Shown: positions 18,088 through 26,635 of the stretch, piece by piece
How positions within the stretch are numbered: position 1 is the stretch's first letter
Layout of the letters: every line of letters starts with the position of its first letter
Assembly (NCBI RefSeq): GCF_000971975.1
Contig: NZ_LAQO01000002.1
Coordinates: 310,001 to 374,000 of the forward strand
From: Paenibacillus algorifonticola
GTDB taxonomy: Bacteria > Bacillota > Bacilli > Paenibacillales > Paenibacillaceae
DNA: 64,000 bases
Reading direction: 5' to 3'
Translations under genes and position numbers: made by a program
Notes under the pieces: generated by a model
The model's database searches: none
Seen by the model: the letters and a program-made list of their open reading frames with translations, nothing else
Told to the model about the DNA's origin: nothing

Positions 18088-18116
18088 TATATACCGAATG
18101 TATGTTCTCTATGCAA
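18088..18116 (-). promoter_or_regulatory. Sigma-A promoter of the uvrX operon
   Basis: On the minus strand, TTGCAT (18116-18111) and TATATA (18093-18088) are separated by 17 bases, and TATAAT overlaps the latter. One LexA box lies in the spacer and the other just downstream, as expected for a LexA-repressed promoter. Confidence 0.65.
18095..18108 (-). promoter_or_regulatory. LexA box 2
   Basis: CGAATGTATGTTCT (plus strand) matches the LexA box with one mismatch in each outer base and a perfect RNRY centre. It sits 31 bases from box 1, centre to centre (about three helical turns), inside the promoter spacer. Confidence 0.65.
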
Positions 18117-18275
18117 GGTTTCGCAGGCAGGTAATTTCGACCAGCTTGGGTTCTGCTTCAGGAAGTGACAGGGGCTAGCGTTTTATGGGGGCGGTTATAA
18201 TAATGAGGCTTGTCCAATAAAGCAGAAGATGCGATGATAAATAAATCACATGCTTACATAAGGAGTTAAAACAAA

Positions 18276-19490
18276 ATGAAACAGGCATCACTGCTGCAAG
18301 ACAAAAAACAACGCAAATTGCTGTTCAGCGCCGGGCTCAGCTGGATGTTCGATGCGATGGACGTCGGTATGCTGTCCTTTATCGTGGCTGCGTTAAGCGT
18401 AGAATGGGGGCTTGGCACCGAGCAGATCGGACAGCTGACCGCGATTAATTCCATCGGCATGGCGGTTGGGGCGGCAGCGGCGGGTGCGCTTGCGGACCGT
18501 TACGGACGCCGGACGATATTGCTGTGGACGCTGCTCATTTTCTCGGCGGCGAGCGGCTTGTCGGCGCTGGCGGGCACCTTTACCGTGCTGTGCCTCTTGC
18601 GTTTCGCTGGCGGCTTTGGACTTGGCGGCGAGCTGCCCGTCGCTTCGACGCTCGTGTCCGAGTCGGTTCCCGTGAAGGATAGAGGGAGAGCGATCGTGCT
18701 TCTGGAAAGCTTCTGGGCAGGCGGCTGGATTGTCGCTGCGCTTGTCTCGTATTTTGTTATTCCGGCCTATGGCTGGCGAGCGGCGTTTATTATTGGAGCG
18801 GTTCCAGCGCTGTATGCGCTGTATCTGCGCAGAGCAATCGAAGATTCACCGCGTTATGTGGCGCAAAAGGGGAACGTTTTGCCGCTGCGCCAGCGGCTGG
18901 CGGCGATTTGGTCGCCGAAGCATCGCCGCTCAACGATCATGCTGTGGCTGCTGTGGCTAACGGTCGTCTTCTCGTATTACGGCATGTTTCTCTGGCTGCC
19001 GACCGTCATGGTGCTGAAAGGCTTCGGACTGGTCAAAAGCTTTCAATATGTGCTGCTCATTACACTTGCGCAGCTTCCGGGCTATTTTACAGCGGCGTAT
19101 TTCATCGAGAAGCTGGGACGCAAATTTGTGCTGGTCACCTATTTGCTGCTGACGGCGCTAAGTGCCATCTGGTTCGGCAGCGCAACAACAGAAGGCATGC
19201 TGCTTGCTGCCGGCGCTTGCCTGTCCTTTTTTAATCTGGGCGCTTGGGGAGCGATGTACGCTTACACGCCGGAGCAATATCCGACGGCGGTTCGCGCGAC
19301 TGGAGCAGGCTTTGCCGCTTCCTTCGGCCGGATCGGCGGCATTATCGGCCCTTACATGGTTGGGATGCTCGTGGCAGGAGGCACATCGATTCAAACGGTG
19401 TTCATCATTTTCTTTGTGGCGATCGTATGCGGTGCACTCGCGGTTGCTTTTCTGGGTAAAGAAACAAAAGGGATCGATCCCGACCGTTAA
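18276..19490 (+). CDS. niaP: MFS transporter, NiaP-like (niacin permease type)
   Basis: A 404-residue transporter of the major facilitator superfamily with 12 predicted helices. The stretches SWMFDAMDVGMLSFIVAAL, GLGGELPVASTLVSESVP and GRAIVLLESFWAGGW closely follow what I recall of B. subtilis NiaP (YceI), which imports nicotinate. The MFS loop motif ALADRYGRR is present. Sugar and aromatic-acid porters of the same superfamily are alternatives. It has a TAAGGAG site and stands alone, followed by a large hairpin. No NiaR site was recognised upstream. Confidence 0.78.
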   Translation: MKQASLLQDKKQRKLLFSAGLSWMFDAMDVGMLSFIVAALSVEWGLGTEQIGQLTAINSIGMAVGAAAAGALADRYGRRTILLWTLLIFSAASGLSALAGTFTVLCLLRFAGGFGLGGELPVASTLVSESVPVKDRGRAIVLLESFWAGGWIVAALVSYFVIPAYGWRAAFIIGAVPALYALYLRRAIEDSPRYVAQKGNVLPLRQRLAAIWSPKHRRSTIMLWLLWLTVVFSYYGMFLWLPTVMVLKGFGLVKSFQYVLLITLAQLPGYFTAAYFIEKLGRKFVLVTYLLLTALSAIWFGSATTEGMLLAAGACLSFFNLGAWGAMYAYTPEQYPTAVRATGAGFAASFGRIGGIIGPYMVGMLVAGGTSIQTVFIIFFVAIVCGALAVAFLGKETKGIDPDR

Positions 19491-19560
19491 GCGGGCAAGC
19501 TTGTCATAATAGAGGGAGCGGGGCGAGAAAGAGCAGGAAACGCGCCGTTCTCTAAACGAA

Positions 19561-19637
19561 AAAAAAGCCCCTCTCCTGAGCAAAAGCAGTTTCGGCAAGC
19601 CGAACGCTGCTCAATCAAGGAGAGGGGTTCTTCTTTT
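19561..19637. terminator. Large bidirectional terminator hairpin
   Basis: CCCCTCTCCT pairs with AGGAGAGGGG. Nested inside are GAGCA/TGCTC and GTTTCGGC/GCCGAAC arms. A-runs precede and T-runs follow it, so it can stop transcripts of the NiaP-like gene and of the convergent aldo/keto reductase gene. Confidence 0.8.
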
Positions 19638-19679
19638 GGAAAATATACAGCAAGATGCAGGATTTAGCGCACGCAGCTG

Positions 19680-20654
19680 TTATCTGAGCGGCGCGAAATG
19701 CTTTACTTGCTCCAAAATGCCTTCGATTTCTTGAACCACATCTGCCGAAAGCTCCAGCTCGACAGCTTTGACGTTTTCGACGATTTGCTGCGGACGGCTC
19801 GCGCCAATTAGCGCGGAGCTGATGCCCGGCAAGCGCAGCACCCATGCCAGCGCGAGCTGGGAAATGGAGACGCCAAGCTGGCTAGCCAGCCCGTCAAGCT
19901 GTTCTACGCAGTCAAGGACATCGTCCCGCAAATAGCTTTTCAGCACATGGTTGATCGAATCATTGGCAGCGCGGCTATCTGTAGGCAATTGCTGGCCTTT
20001 TCTGTATTTTCCGGTCAGGATGCCTTGTGCCAGCGGTGAAAAGACGATCTGGCCAATGCCTTCCCGCTCGCTGACAGGGATGACCTCCTGCTCAATATAT
20101 CGCTCAAACATATTGTAGATCGGCTGGTTGGAAATAAGCGGCCGCAAATTCAGCCGCTTCGCAATGCTGGTCGCATCAGCAATTTGAGCGGCGCTCCATT
20201 CGCTGACAGCGGAATACAAAATTTTGCCCTGTGCGGTCAAATCGTCCAGCGCCCGCAGCGTCTCTTCCAGCGGAGCATTCTGATCATAGCGATGGCAAAA
20301 ATAAATATCAATATAGTCCGTGCCGAGACGTTTCAAGCTGGCATCGCACTGCTCCATAATATGCTTGCGCGATAAACCGCCGTCATTGGGGCCATCGCCC
20401 ATATTGAAAAAGACCTTGGTCGAAAGCACGTAGCTGGAGCGCTCAAAGGGCCGCAGGGCAGCACCGAGCGCCCGCTCGCCTTCGCCGCGGTTATAGGCAT
20501 TGGAAGTGTCGAAAAAATTGATGCCGCTTTCAAAGGCTTGCTGAATGCAAGCGTCAGCCGCTTGCTGCTCGGTAGCTGTGCCGTAGGTGAGCCAGCTTCC
20601 AAGACCGATTTCGCTTACTTTAATGCCGCTTGAACCAACGCGTCTGTATTTCAT
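19680..20654 (-). CDS. Aldo/keto reductase (potassium-channel beta-subunit-like)
   Basis: A 324-residue NADPH-dependent oxidoreductase with a TIM barrel. The catalytic set is visible: Asp and Tyr in FFDTSNAYNRGEGERALG, Lys in LSTKVFF and His in YFCHRYDQ. The C-terminal IGASRPQQIVENVKA is the cofactor-binding end of the family. It resembles the YghZ / Kv-beta-type branch. It lies 56 bases downstream of an XRE-cupin regulator on the same strand, which might control it. The natural substrate is unknown. Confidence 0.9.
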   Translation of the reverse strand: MKYRRVGSSGIKVSEIGLGSWLTYGTATEQQAADACIQQAFESGINFFDTSNAYNRGEGERALGAALRPFERSSYVLSTKVFFNMGDGPNDGGLSRKHIMEQCDASLKRLGTDYIDIYFCHRYDQNAPLEETLRALDDLTAQGKILYSAVSEWSAAQIADATSIAKRLNLRPLISNQPIYNMFERYIEQEVIPVSEREGIGQIVFSPLAQGILTGKYRKGQQLPTDSRAANDSINHVLKSYLRDDVLDCVEQLDGLASQLGVSISQLALAWVLRLPGISSALIGASRPQQIVENVKAVELELSADVVQEIEGILEQVKHFAPLR

Positions 20655-20710
20655 ACCCTGATTCCTCCGCTTTCATTGAAAAAGTAAATGCTCGTCCCTA
20701 GCCGCAGCCG

Positions 20711-21265
20711 TTATTGCTCCAGTGATTTTTGCGTAAAGATAGCCATGTACGTTACTTCGTCCGATACGGGGCAGAGGAGATGCTCCTCCAGCGAATTGAA
20801 ATAAAGCGTATCCCCCGGATGCAGCGAATATTCAGTCGCACCAACCTTATACGTCATCTCGCCGCTGATCATATAAATAAATTCCTCGCCCTCATGGGAG
20901 AAGCCGTGCGGCTTGACCTCGCCTTTGCGAGCCGTAATCAAATAAGGCTGGACCAGCTTGTCTCTGCGCTCGCTGGCAAACGCGTAGAAGGAGTACCCTC
21001 TGTCCGTTCGGAGCCAGCTGTCTTTATCGCTGTACTGCCGACTGGAATTGAACACGGTCGCATTCGAACTCTGCTCTTCAATCAGGTCGGACACTCGGAC
21101 GCCTAAAGCTCCGGCAATCTTCATGAGTGTCGCCACCGGAGGAGCGGAAAGGTCGTTTTCAATTTTGGACAGGAGACTCTTCGTAAAGCCGCACTGTTTT
21201 GCGATTTCTTCCTGCGTCCGCTTCTGCTCCATGCGGATCAGCCGGATTCTTTTGCCGAGGCTCAT
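20711..21265 (-). CDS. XRE-family regulator with C-terminal cupin domain
   Basis: A 184-residue regulator. The N-terminal helix-turn-helix is at about residues 4-60 (RTQEEIAKQCGFTKSLLSKIE), followed by a cupin at about 105-180 (PHGFSHEGEEFIYMISGEM, HPGDTLYF). Such proteins usually bind a small effector in the cupin. The gene is divergent from a free-standing cupin gene, and two palindromes lie between them. It probably represses or activates its own transcript, the reductase downstream and perhaps the divergent operon. Confidence 0.88.
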   Translation of the reverse strand: MSLGKRIRLIRMEQKRTQEEIAKQCGFTKSLLSKIENDLSAPPVATLMKIAGALGVRVSDLIEEQSSNATVFNSSRQYSDKDSWLRTDRGYSFYAFASERRDKLVQPYLITARKGEVKPHGFSHEGEEFIYMISGEMTYKVGATEYSLHPGDTLYFNSLEEHLLCPVSDEVTYMAIFTQKSLEQ

Positions 21266-21322
21266 CAGTCACACACCTTTATTTGTCATACTTGTCCTCT
21301 ATCGTATCATAAAAGGACCGAG

Positions 21323-21337
21323 TTGAAAATGATTCAA
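21323..21337. promoter_or_regulatory. Palindromic operator candidate 1
   Basis: TTGAA and TTCAA are separated by five bases in the divergent region between the XRE-cupin gene and the cupin operon. It shares half-site TTGAA with candidate 2. Confidence 0.45.
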
Positions 21338-21350
21338 TAAAGTTGTTGAT

Positions 21351-21369
21351 AATTCAACTTAGTTGAATT
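21351..21369. promoter_or_regulatory. Palindromic operator candidate 2
   Basis: AATTCAAC and GTTGAATT form a perfect 8-bp inverted repeat around a 3-base centre. It lies 28 bases from candidate 1 and is a likely binding site of the neighbouring XRE-cupin regulator. Confidence 0.55.
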
Positions 21370-21473
21370 AAAATAAACCTGCAATCACCTTGAGCTAAGT
21401 GCTTGAAGTGTTGAGGTGCCGAAGCATTGAAGCGCTGAAGCATGGAAGGCAACACGAAACAAGGAGGGACAGG

Positions 21474-21830
21474 ATGGTCAAAGCGGCGGATTTGAATGAG
21501 GAGCAGCATGTGCTGAATATGGGCTGGGGCAAAATATCGTGGTTGTACGGCCAAGAAATCGATCCTGCGGGCCAAATGACATTTGGGCAGGTATACATTC
21601 ATGCAGGCCAGGAAAATGGACGCCATCGGCACCCGAACTGCGAGGAAATTATTTTTGTATTGTCGGGCGAATGCGATCATTCGCTGGGGGATGAAATGTA
21701 TCATCTGAAGCCAGGCATGGCACTGCGCATTCCGCAGAATGTGCTTCATCATGCCAAGGTAACCAGTTGGGAGCCATGCCGGATGATCATTGCATATTCC
21801 GCAGTCGATCGGCAGACGGTGGGTGAATAG
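21474..21830 (+). CDS. Small cupin-domain protein
   Basis: A 118-residue single-domain cupin. Metal-binding motif 1 is ENGRHRHPNCEEIIFVLSGE (two His, Glu), and motif 2 is LKPGMALRIPQNVLHH. Start ATG 21474 has AAGGAGGG upstream; the reading frame is open further upstream without a ribosome binding site. It heads a likely operon with a TIM-barrel isomerase and a Gfo/Idh/MocA oxidoreductase, a set typical of sugar or polyol catabolism. Sugar isomerase or storage roles are possible; the substrate cannot be told. Confidence 0.82.
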   Translation: MVKAADLNEEQHVLNMGWGKISWLYGQEIDPAGQMTFGQVYIHAGQENGRHRHPNCEEIIFVLSGECDHSLGDEMYHLKPGMALRIPQNVLHHAKVTSWEPCRMIIAYSAVDRQTVGE

Positions 21831-21922
21831 AGCGGCCATTCGAGCTTTGAATGACCTAGTACGAGCAGGCTAGTTCAAGCAGCAGGCAGAACGTAGAACG
21901 TAGGACGCAGGGAGGACGACAA

Positions 21923-22693
21923 GTGGGAATCCGGTATGCTTTTTCCCGGCCAACAGCGGGGGCAGCGGAAGAGGAAGCATTAATTCATGGCTATCAGACG
22001 GCAGGCTACGAAGGCTTGCAGCTCAAATGGAATCAATATATGCCTCACGTGCAGGAGCCGGAGCGGTTTATGGAACGTTGGGGACAGCCGCCGGGCCTCG
22101 CATCAGCGCTTATTACGGGAGGCACGCTGCTTAGCGACGATAGCAAGGAAGAGCTGCGCCGCATTTTCCGCTTTGGGAAGCAGGTGGGCACGGAGCTGAT
22201 CGTCTACTGTCACAGCGTCCCAAGGACGGGGCTGGACAAGGAAGCTATCGCCGGCTTTGCACGGCTGTTCGCGGAGCTGGGCAAGGAGGCGCAAGCCAGC
22301 GGACTAAAGCTGTCGCTGCATCATCATTATGATCAGCCGGTCATGCACCGGGCGGATTTTGATATCTTTTTCAGCGAGCTGCGGCCGGAGGACGGGGTTG
22401 GACTGACGATCGATACGGCGCATCTGGTGAAGTCGGGCATTTCCGATGTGGCGGAGGTCATTCGCAGCTTTGCGCCATTTATCAATAATTTTCATATGAA
22501 GGATTTTGCGGCTGGCGAATATCGGATTTTAGGAGAGGGCTCGATTGATTTTCAGCCGATTATGGCGGAAGTGAAGCGCATAGGGTATGCGGGCTGGATG
22601 TCGGCGGATGAGGAAAGCGGCGGTGAGATAGTGACGGGCATGCAGCAATGCTTGCAGTTCATGAAATCGGGTGTTGGGGGAGTGTCGGAATGA
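21923..22693 (+). CDS. Sugar phosphate isomerase/epimerase family (AP endonuclease 2-like TIM barrel)
   Basis: A 256-residue TIM-barrel protein of the xylose-isomerase-like family. Metal-ligand candidates are His/His in LSLHHHYDQP, Asp in LTIDTAHLVKSG, and HMKDF followed by LGEGSIDFQPIM near the C-terminus. It starts with GTG 21923 behind GGGAGGA. Its end overlaps the oxidoreductase start by four bases (ATGA). Together with that enzyme it probably isomerises and oxidises a sugar or inositol derivative. Confidence 0.85.
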   Translation: MGIRYAFSRPTAGAAEEEALIHGYQTAGYEGLQLKWNQYMPHVQEPERFMERWGQPPGLASALITGGTLLSDDSKEELRRIFRFGKQVGTELIVYCHSVPRTGLDKEAIAGFARLFAELGKEAQASGLKLSLHHHYDQPVMHRADFDIFFSELRPEDGVGLTIDTAHLVKSGISDVAEVIRSFAPFINNFHMKDFAAGEYRILGEGSIDFQPIMAEVKRIGYAGWMSADEESGGEIVTGMQQCLQFMKSGVGGVSE

Positions 22694-23706
22694 AAAAATA
22701 TAAAATTGGTTTTGTCGGCGCGGGGGCTGTCACGCGGCTGCATTTGAGGGGCTATGCCAATCATCAGGATCGCGTGGAGGTCGTTGCGCTTTGCGATCCA
22801 AGCGAAGCGGCCGTTCAAGAGCGGGCGGATGAGTTCGGCATTTCGGGAAGATACACCGACCTTGCGGAAATGCTGGCGCATAGCGGGCTTGATGCCGCAG
22901 TGGTCTGCACGCCTTCGACGATACGTGAGAGCATCATGCGGCCGCTGCTGGAAGCGGCAATTCCGGTATTTCTGGAAAAGCCTTTCGCCGACACGTTTGC
23001 CGAGGCGCAGCAAATAGCGGAGCTTGCCAAGCGGCTGAACGTCCCGGTATGCATCAATCAAAATTTTCGCAAGCATCATAAATTTGATTTCATTCGCGAT
23101 TTGGTCAAGGCAGGCGCAATTGGCAAGCTGGAATCGATTCAATTTGATTCCTTGTTCTATCGGCAGGATGCGGGCTGGCGTATTCATACAGAGCGTCACG
23201 CCTTGTCCGTCATGGCGATTCATTGGTTTGACGGTATGCGCCGAATTGCGGATGCCCAGGCGGCTTCTATTTATTGCAGTGCCTACTCTTCGAAGGCGGT
23301 CGATTGTTTAGGGGAGACGGATGCGACCGTGCTGATGACGTTTGAGAACGGCGTGCGCGCCCATTTTACCCAAAGCTTCTCCAGTCCGTTTCATAAAAAT
23401 GATCTCGTCGTGCTTGGCAGCGAAGGCGTGATCAGCACAACGTCCAATACGATCGGGCTGTATCGCCGCGACCCGAGCGGGGAGCCGAACTGGAACCCGC
23501 AGCCGGTACAGACATGGGAGCACGCGCTGCCGATTGAGGAGGCGATATTTGACGGCCTCAATCAGCTGCTCGTCTGGCTGGAGACGGGCGTAGAAGCCGA
23601 AAATAGCGCATTTGACAATTTGCATACGGTTTCACTGCTGGCTGGCGCGTACGAGTCGGCAAAGGGTAATCAGGTCGTTGCATTTCAGGAAGGGCTGCTA
23701 GGGTAG
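22690..23706 (+). CDS. Gfo/Idh/MocA family oxidoreductase
   Basis: A 338-residue NAD(P)-dependent dehydrogenase. The Rossmann motif GFVGAGAVTRLHLRGY starts at residue 7, and the family motif FLEKPFA (Glu-Lys-Pro) is near residue 100. A C-terminal alpha/beta substrate domain follows. ATG 22690 overlaps the stop of the isomerase gene, so the two are translationally coupled. Substrates of this family are sugars, inositols or their amino derivatives; the specific one is not visible. Confidence 0.9.
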   Translation: MKKYKIGFVGAGAVTRLHLRGYANHQDRVEVVALCDPSEAAVQERADEFGISGRYTDLAEMLAHSGLDAAVVCTPSTIRESIMRPLLEAAIPVFLEKPFADTFAEAQQIAELAKRLNVPVCINQNFRKHHKFDFIRDLVKAGAIGKLESIQFDSLFYRQDAGWRIHTERHALSVMAIHWFDGMRRIADAQAASIYCSAYSSKAVDCLGETDATVLMTFENGVRAHFTQSFSSPFHKNDLVVLGSEGVISTTSNTIGLYRRDPSGEPNWNPQPVQTWEHALPIEEAIFDGLNQLLVWLETGVEAENSAFDNLHTVSLLAGAYESAKGNQVVAFQEGLLG

Positions 23707-23797
23707 AGCTTGCAGCTGCAAAAATACATCTAGAGGAACTTTGTTGCAATTGTGGTCAGTAAAGATTGTGGCCAGTTAAGAAAAAATAAATAAGTCG

Positions 23798-23834
23798 CGG
23801 GGTTTTCGCAGCAGCGAAAACCCCGTGCCTTATT
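23798..23834 (+). terminator. Terminator of the cupin-isomerase-oxidoreductase operon
   Basis: CGGGGTTTTCGC (23798-23809) and GCGAAAACCCCG (23814-23825) form a perfect 12-bp stem with a 4-nt loop, with complementary AATAAG and CTTATT outside and a T-rich tail. Confidence 0.8.
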
Positions 23835-23933
23835 TTGCACGATAAGCTCTTTGAGCGTTGATTTGAAGAACCACCCATTTTGGCGGACACCAAATCCGCT
23901 ATTTCCTCTAGCAAACGGTTGAGGAGATGCCTC

Positions 23934-24011
23934 GCGGACACAGAAGCCCCTAATGGACCCAAATCGCTATTTTGCCGAGATAATGAGACCGATAAGGGAT
24001 TTCCTGTCCGC
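23934..24011. repeat. Imperfect long palindrome with GCGGACA / TGTCCGC ends
   Basis: The 78-base element starts GCGGACACAGAAGCCCCTAA and ends with a near-complement (ATAAGGG, TTTCC, TGTCCGC). A further GCGGACA lies at 23883-23889. Elements with GCGGACA ends occur between Paenibacillus genes as far as I recall, so this may be an interspersed palindromic repeat; only this copy is in the window. Confidence 0.5.
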
Positions 24012-24136
24012 TTACACGCTTAAATCATAAAAAAAGCTAAAATAGTGGAACCTCAGTCCTCCAAAAAGGAGAGGTCCTATTAGAGATCCTATTCGCGCTG
24101 ACTAAATACGGAGGCTAATCGCATTAAGACGAACAT

Positions 24137-25042
24137 TTACAGCTCAAAATGCTGCTGGCGGTAATGGAGCGGGCTCATGCCGGTCCAGCGTTTGAATTGC
24201 CTGCTGAAATGCGACAGCTGGGAATAGCCCAGCCGCGCGCCGATTTCCTTCAGCGACAGCTCCGGCTGGCGAATGAGCACTTTAGCCTCCTGCAGCTTGA
24301 GCTCAGATAAAAACTGCCGTGGCGACATGCCATACACTTTGCGAAACACCTCTAGCCCATAGCCCGGGCTGATGCCCAGCGAGCGCATAATCTCTTCAAT
24401 GGAAAAAGCGCTCTCCGCCACTGGCTCGCCTGGAAGCTTATGCGGGTCAAAGTTCCCCTTGATCGCCTCGGCAATCGCTTTGGCATATTGCACCGATGCT
24501 GGCGGCATAGCTGCCAGCTCCTCCTCCGGCAAACAGATCGTGCCGACTAACAGCCCAAACAGCTCAAACAAATCTGCTTGCAGCCGAAAACGATCCGCCG
24601 TCGTATAGCCGCCTCCCCGCCTAAGCATCGCAATCCATTGATTTAAAATAGGCAGCAGGCGCTCATGGTCGGCGCTTCCCGCGGGAAACAGCAAGCGGCC
24701 ACTCCGAATCATTTCTTGGCGAAAAGCCGGATCGTCCACATTAAAGTGGGCGCAAAAATAAGCCATGCCCTCCTCCGAAACGCAGCGGCTCTTATGCTTA
24801 AAGCCGGGAGGAATAAGCAGAAAGTCGCCGGCCCTCAGCTGATATTTGCTTTCACCAATGACCGTTTCCTGCGCACCCTCCTGAATAAAAATCATTTCAA
24901 AGCCGATATGGGATTCCAGCGGCATCTGCCAATGCTTGTCTACACGCTGTTCATGCGCGCCGAAAAACTTAATGTTCCAGTCGATGGCAGGCAGAAAGCG
25001 CACATTTTGAATCCACGGCGAGAGTGTCACTTCATCATCCAT
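24137..25042 (-). CDS. AraC-family regulator with N-terminal cupin sensor
   Basis: A 301-residue regulator. An N-terminal AraC-type cupin (HIGFEMIFIQEGAQETVI, LRAGDFLLIPPGFKHKS) is followed by an AraC double helix-turn-helix in the last 100 residues (IEEIMRSLGISPGYGLEVFRK, IGARLGYSQLSHFSRQFKRWTGMSP). ATG 25042 is chosen because AAAGGTGG lies eight bases upstream; the GTG at 25054 lies within that site. The gene is divergent from the GH30 glycosidase gene, so it probably activates that gene in response to a sugar. Confidence 0.88.
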   Translation of the reverse strand: MDDEVTLSPWIQNVRFLPAIDWNIKFFGAHEQRVDKHWQMPLESHIGFEMIFIQEGAQETVIGESKYQLRAGDFLLIPPGFKHKSRCVSEEGMAYFCAHFNVDDPAFRQEMIRSGRLLFPAGSADHERLLPILNQWIAMLRRGGGYTTADRFRLQADLFELFGLLVGTICLPEEELAAMPPASVQYAKAIAEAIKGNFDPHKLPGEPVAESAFSIEEIMRSLGISPGYGLEVFRKVYGMSPRQFLSELKLQEAKVLIRQPELSLKEIGARLGYSQLSHFSRQFKRWTGMSPLHYRQQHFEL

Positions 25043-25173
25043 AAGGCAGACCACCTTTGATTTGGGTAAATTTCACGTTGTTTGGACAATCGGAGATTTG
25101 TTCTATTTAATTTATACTAAGAGGGCAAGCTAAAGCAATAAGCAAAAGTGATGAAACGATAGGGGTTGTCGGT

Positions 25174-26514
25174 ATGGGACAAACGGCAAAATGGTTTTCA
25201 AGCACACAAACAGCGAGCTGGACGGAGAAAAGCACGGAATCACGCACATTTTCACCGGCTCTATCTAATTTGGCGATAACTGAAAGCGCATACCAAACGG
25301 TGGAGGGCTTTGGCGGCTGCTTTAATGAGCTGGGCTTTGCGGCGCTCAGCCATTTGTCTGAGGAAGCACGCGCTGCGGTCATGCACGAGCTGTTCCATCC
25401 AGAAGGCGAGCAGCGCTTCAGCATTTGCCGCCTGCCTATCGGCGCAAGCGACTATGCGCTGGAATGGTACAGCTTGAACGAAACGGACGGCGACGTAGCG
25501 ATGGAGCATTTTTCCATTGAACGCGACCGCAAGTATTTGATTCCTTATATAAAAGAAGCGCTGGCGCTCAATCCGCAGCTGAAGCTGTTCGCCTCGCCAT
25601 GGAGCCCGCCTACCTGGATGAAGACGCCGAAGGCTTATAATTACGGAACGCTGCGCTGGGAGAAGGATATTCTGGAAGGCTATGCGCTGTATTTCGTCAA
25701 ATTCGTTCAGGCTTACCAAGAGGAAGGCATTACGATCCATCAGGTCCATGTGCAAAATGAAGTGGTTGCCGATCAGAAGTTTCCTTCCTGCGTATGGACG
25801 GGTGAGCAGCTTAGAGAGTTCATTCGCGATTATTTAGGACCTGCCTTTGAACAGCATGGGCTGGATACCGAAATTTGGCTCGGAACGATTAATGCGCCTG
25901 ACCCATGGTTAGAACTGATGAAAGGGACAACGAACGATTATGACGCTTATGCAGGCCTCGTGCTGAGCGACCCTGAAGCTTATAAATACATTAAAGGCGT
26001 TGGCTATCAGTGGGCAGGCAAATATGCGATTGCCCGGACGTCGCAGAGTTATCCGGAGCTGCGTTATATGCAGACGGAGAATGAATGCGGAGATGGCAAA
26101 AACACATGGGCTTATGCCAAATATGTGTTCCATCTGTACCAGCATTATTTCAGCAACGGCGTAAACAGCTACATTTACTGGAATATGGCGCTGGAGCCGA
26201 AAGGGCGCAGCACATGGGGCTGGGAGCAAAATGCAATGATCACAGTAGAACCGGATACGAAGCGGGCCATAAACAATCCGGAATATTACGTAATGAAGCA
26301 TTTCAGCCATTTTGTTGCCCCAGGCTCGAAGCGCATTGGGCTGCAAGGTCCATGGAGTGGCCATGCCATAGCTTTCAAACGTGAAGACGGCTCGAGGGTC
26401 ATTGTGATCATCAACCCTTACACGGATACAAGAGAGTTAAGGCTGTCCGATGGCGAAGCGGGGCATGTTTTCGAGCTGGAGCCGGAATCTTTTCACACGA
26501 TTGTGCTTCCTTAA
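25174..26514 (+). CDS. Glycoside hydrolase family 30 enzyme
   Basis: A 446-residue glycosidase without a signal peptide, hence intracellular. The barrel starts at VEGFGGCFNELG (about residue 43). The acid/base Glu196 lies in HQVHVQNEVV and the nucleophile is probably Glu302 in QTENECG. SPWSPPTWMKTPKAYNYG is the family's aromatic substrate-binding block. A small beta domain closes the C-terminus. GH30 enzymes cleave beta-linked glucosyl, xylosyl or related residues; an intracellular form next to a transporter operon suggests hydrolysis of an imported oligosaccharide. Confidence 0.9.
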   Translation: MGQTAKWFSSTQTASWTEKSTESRTFSPALSNLAITESAYQTVEGFGGCFNELGFAALSHLSEEARAAVMHELFHPEGEQRFSICRLPIGASDYALEWYSLNETDGDVAMEHFSIERDRKYLIPYIKEALALNPQLKLFASPWSPPTWMKTPKAYNYGTLRWEKDILEGYALYFVKFVQAYQEEGITIHQVHVQNEVVADQKFPSCVWTGEQLREFIRDYLGPAFEQHGLDTEIWLGTINAPDPWLELMKGTTNDYDAYAGLVLSDPEAYKYIKGVGYQWAGKYAIARTSQSYPELRYMQTENECGDGKNTWAYAKYVFHLYQHYFSNGVNSYIYWNMALEPKGRSTWGWEQNAMITVEPDTKRAINNPEYYVMKHFSHFVAPGSKRIGLQGPWSGHAIAFKREDGSRVIVIINPYTDTRELRLSDGEAGHVFELEPESFHTIVLP

Positions 26515-26549
26515 AATATAAGCATGTATAAGTTACACCCTTATAATGG

Positions 26550-26614
26550 GCTTATATTTCACCCTCGAAACGGTAGCTTTGCCGCCAGAGGACGGCGACA
26601 GCCGTTTACGCTTG
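26550..26614 (+). repeat. Dispersed intergenic repeat, copy A
   Basis: A 65-base sequence that begins GCTTATATTTCAC and ends TTTACGCTTG, with an internal hairpin (AAACGG...CCGTTT around GCCGCC...GGCG). Copy B lies at 43892-43954 with the same 13-base start, the same 10-base end and a similar GC-rich hairpin between. Confidence 0.65.
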
Positions 26615-26635
26615 ATATAAAATATAATTTCGATG

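Larger units (their letters stand above)
23707..24136. other. Intergenic region with terminator and palindromic repeat
   Basis: This 430-base gene-free stretch holds a short direct repeat (ATTGTGGTCAGT at 23749-23760 and ATTGTGGCCAGT at 23765-23776), a perfect 12-bp hairpin, a long imperfect palindrome and a smaller hairpin around 24050-24080. No reading frame with a ribosome binding site was found. Confidence 0.6.
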
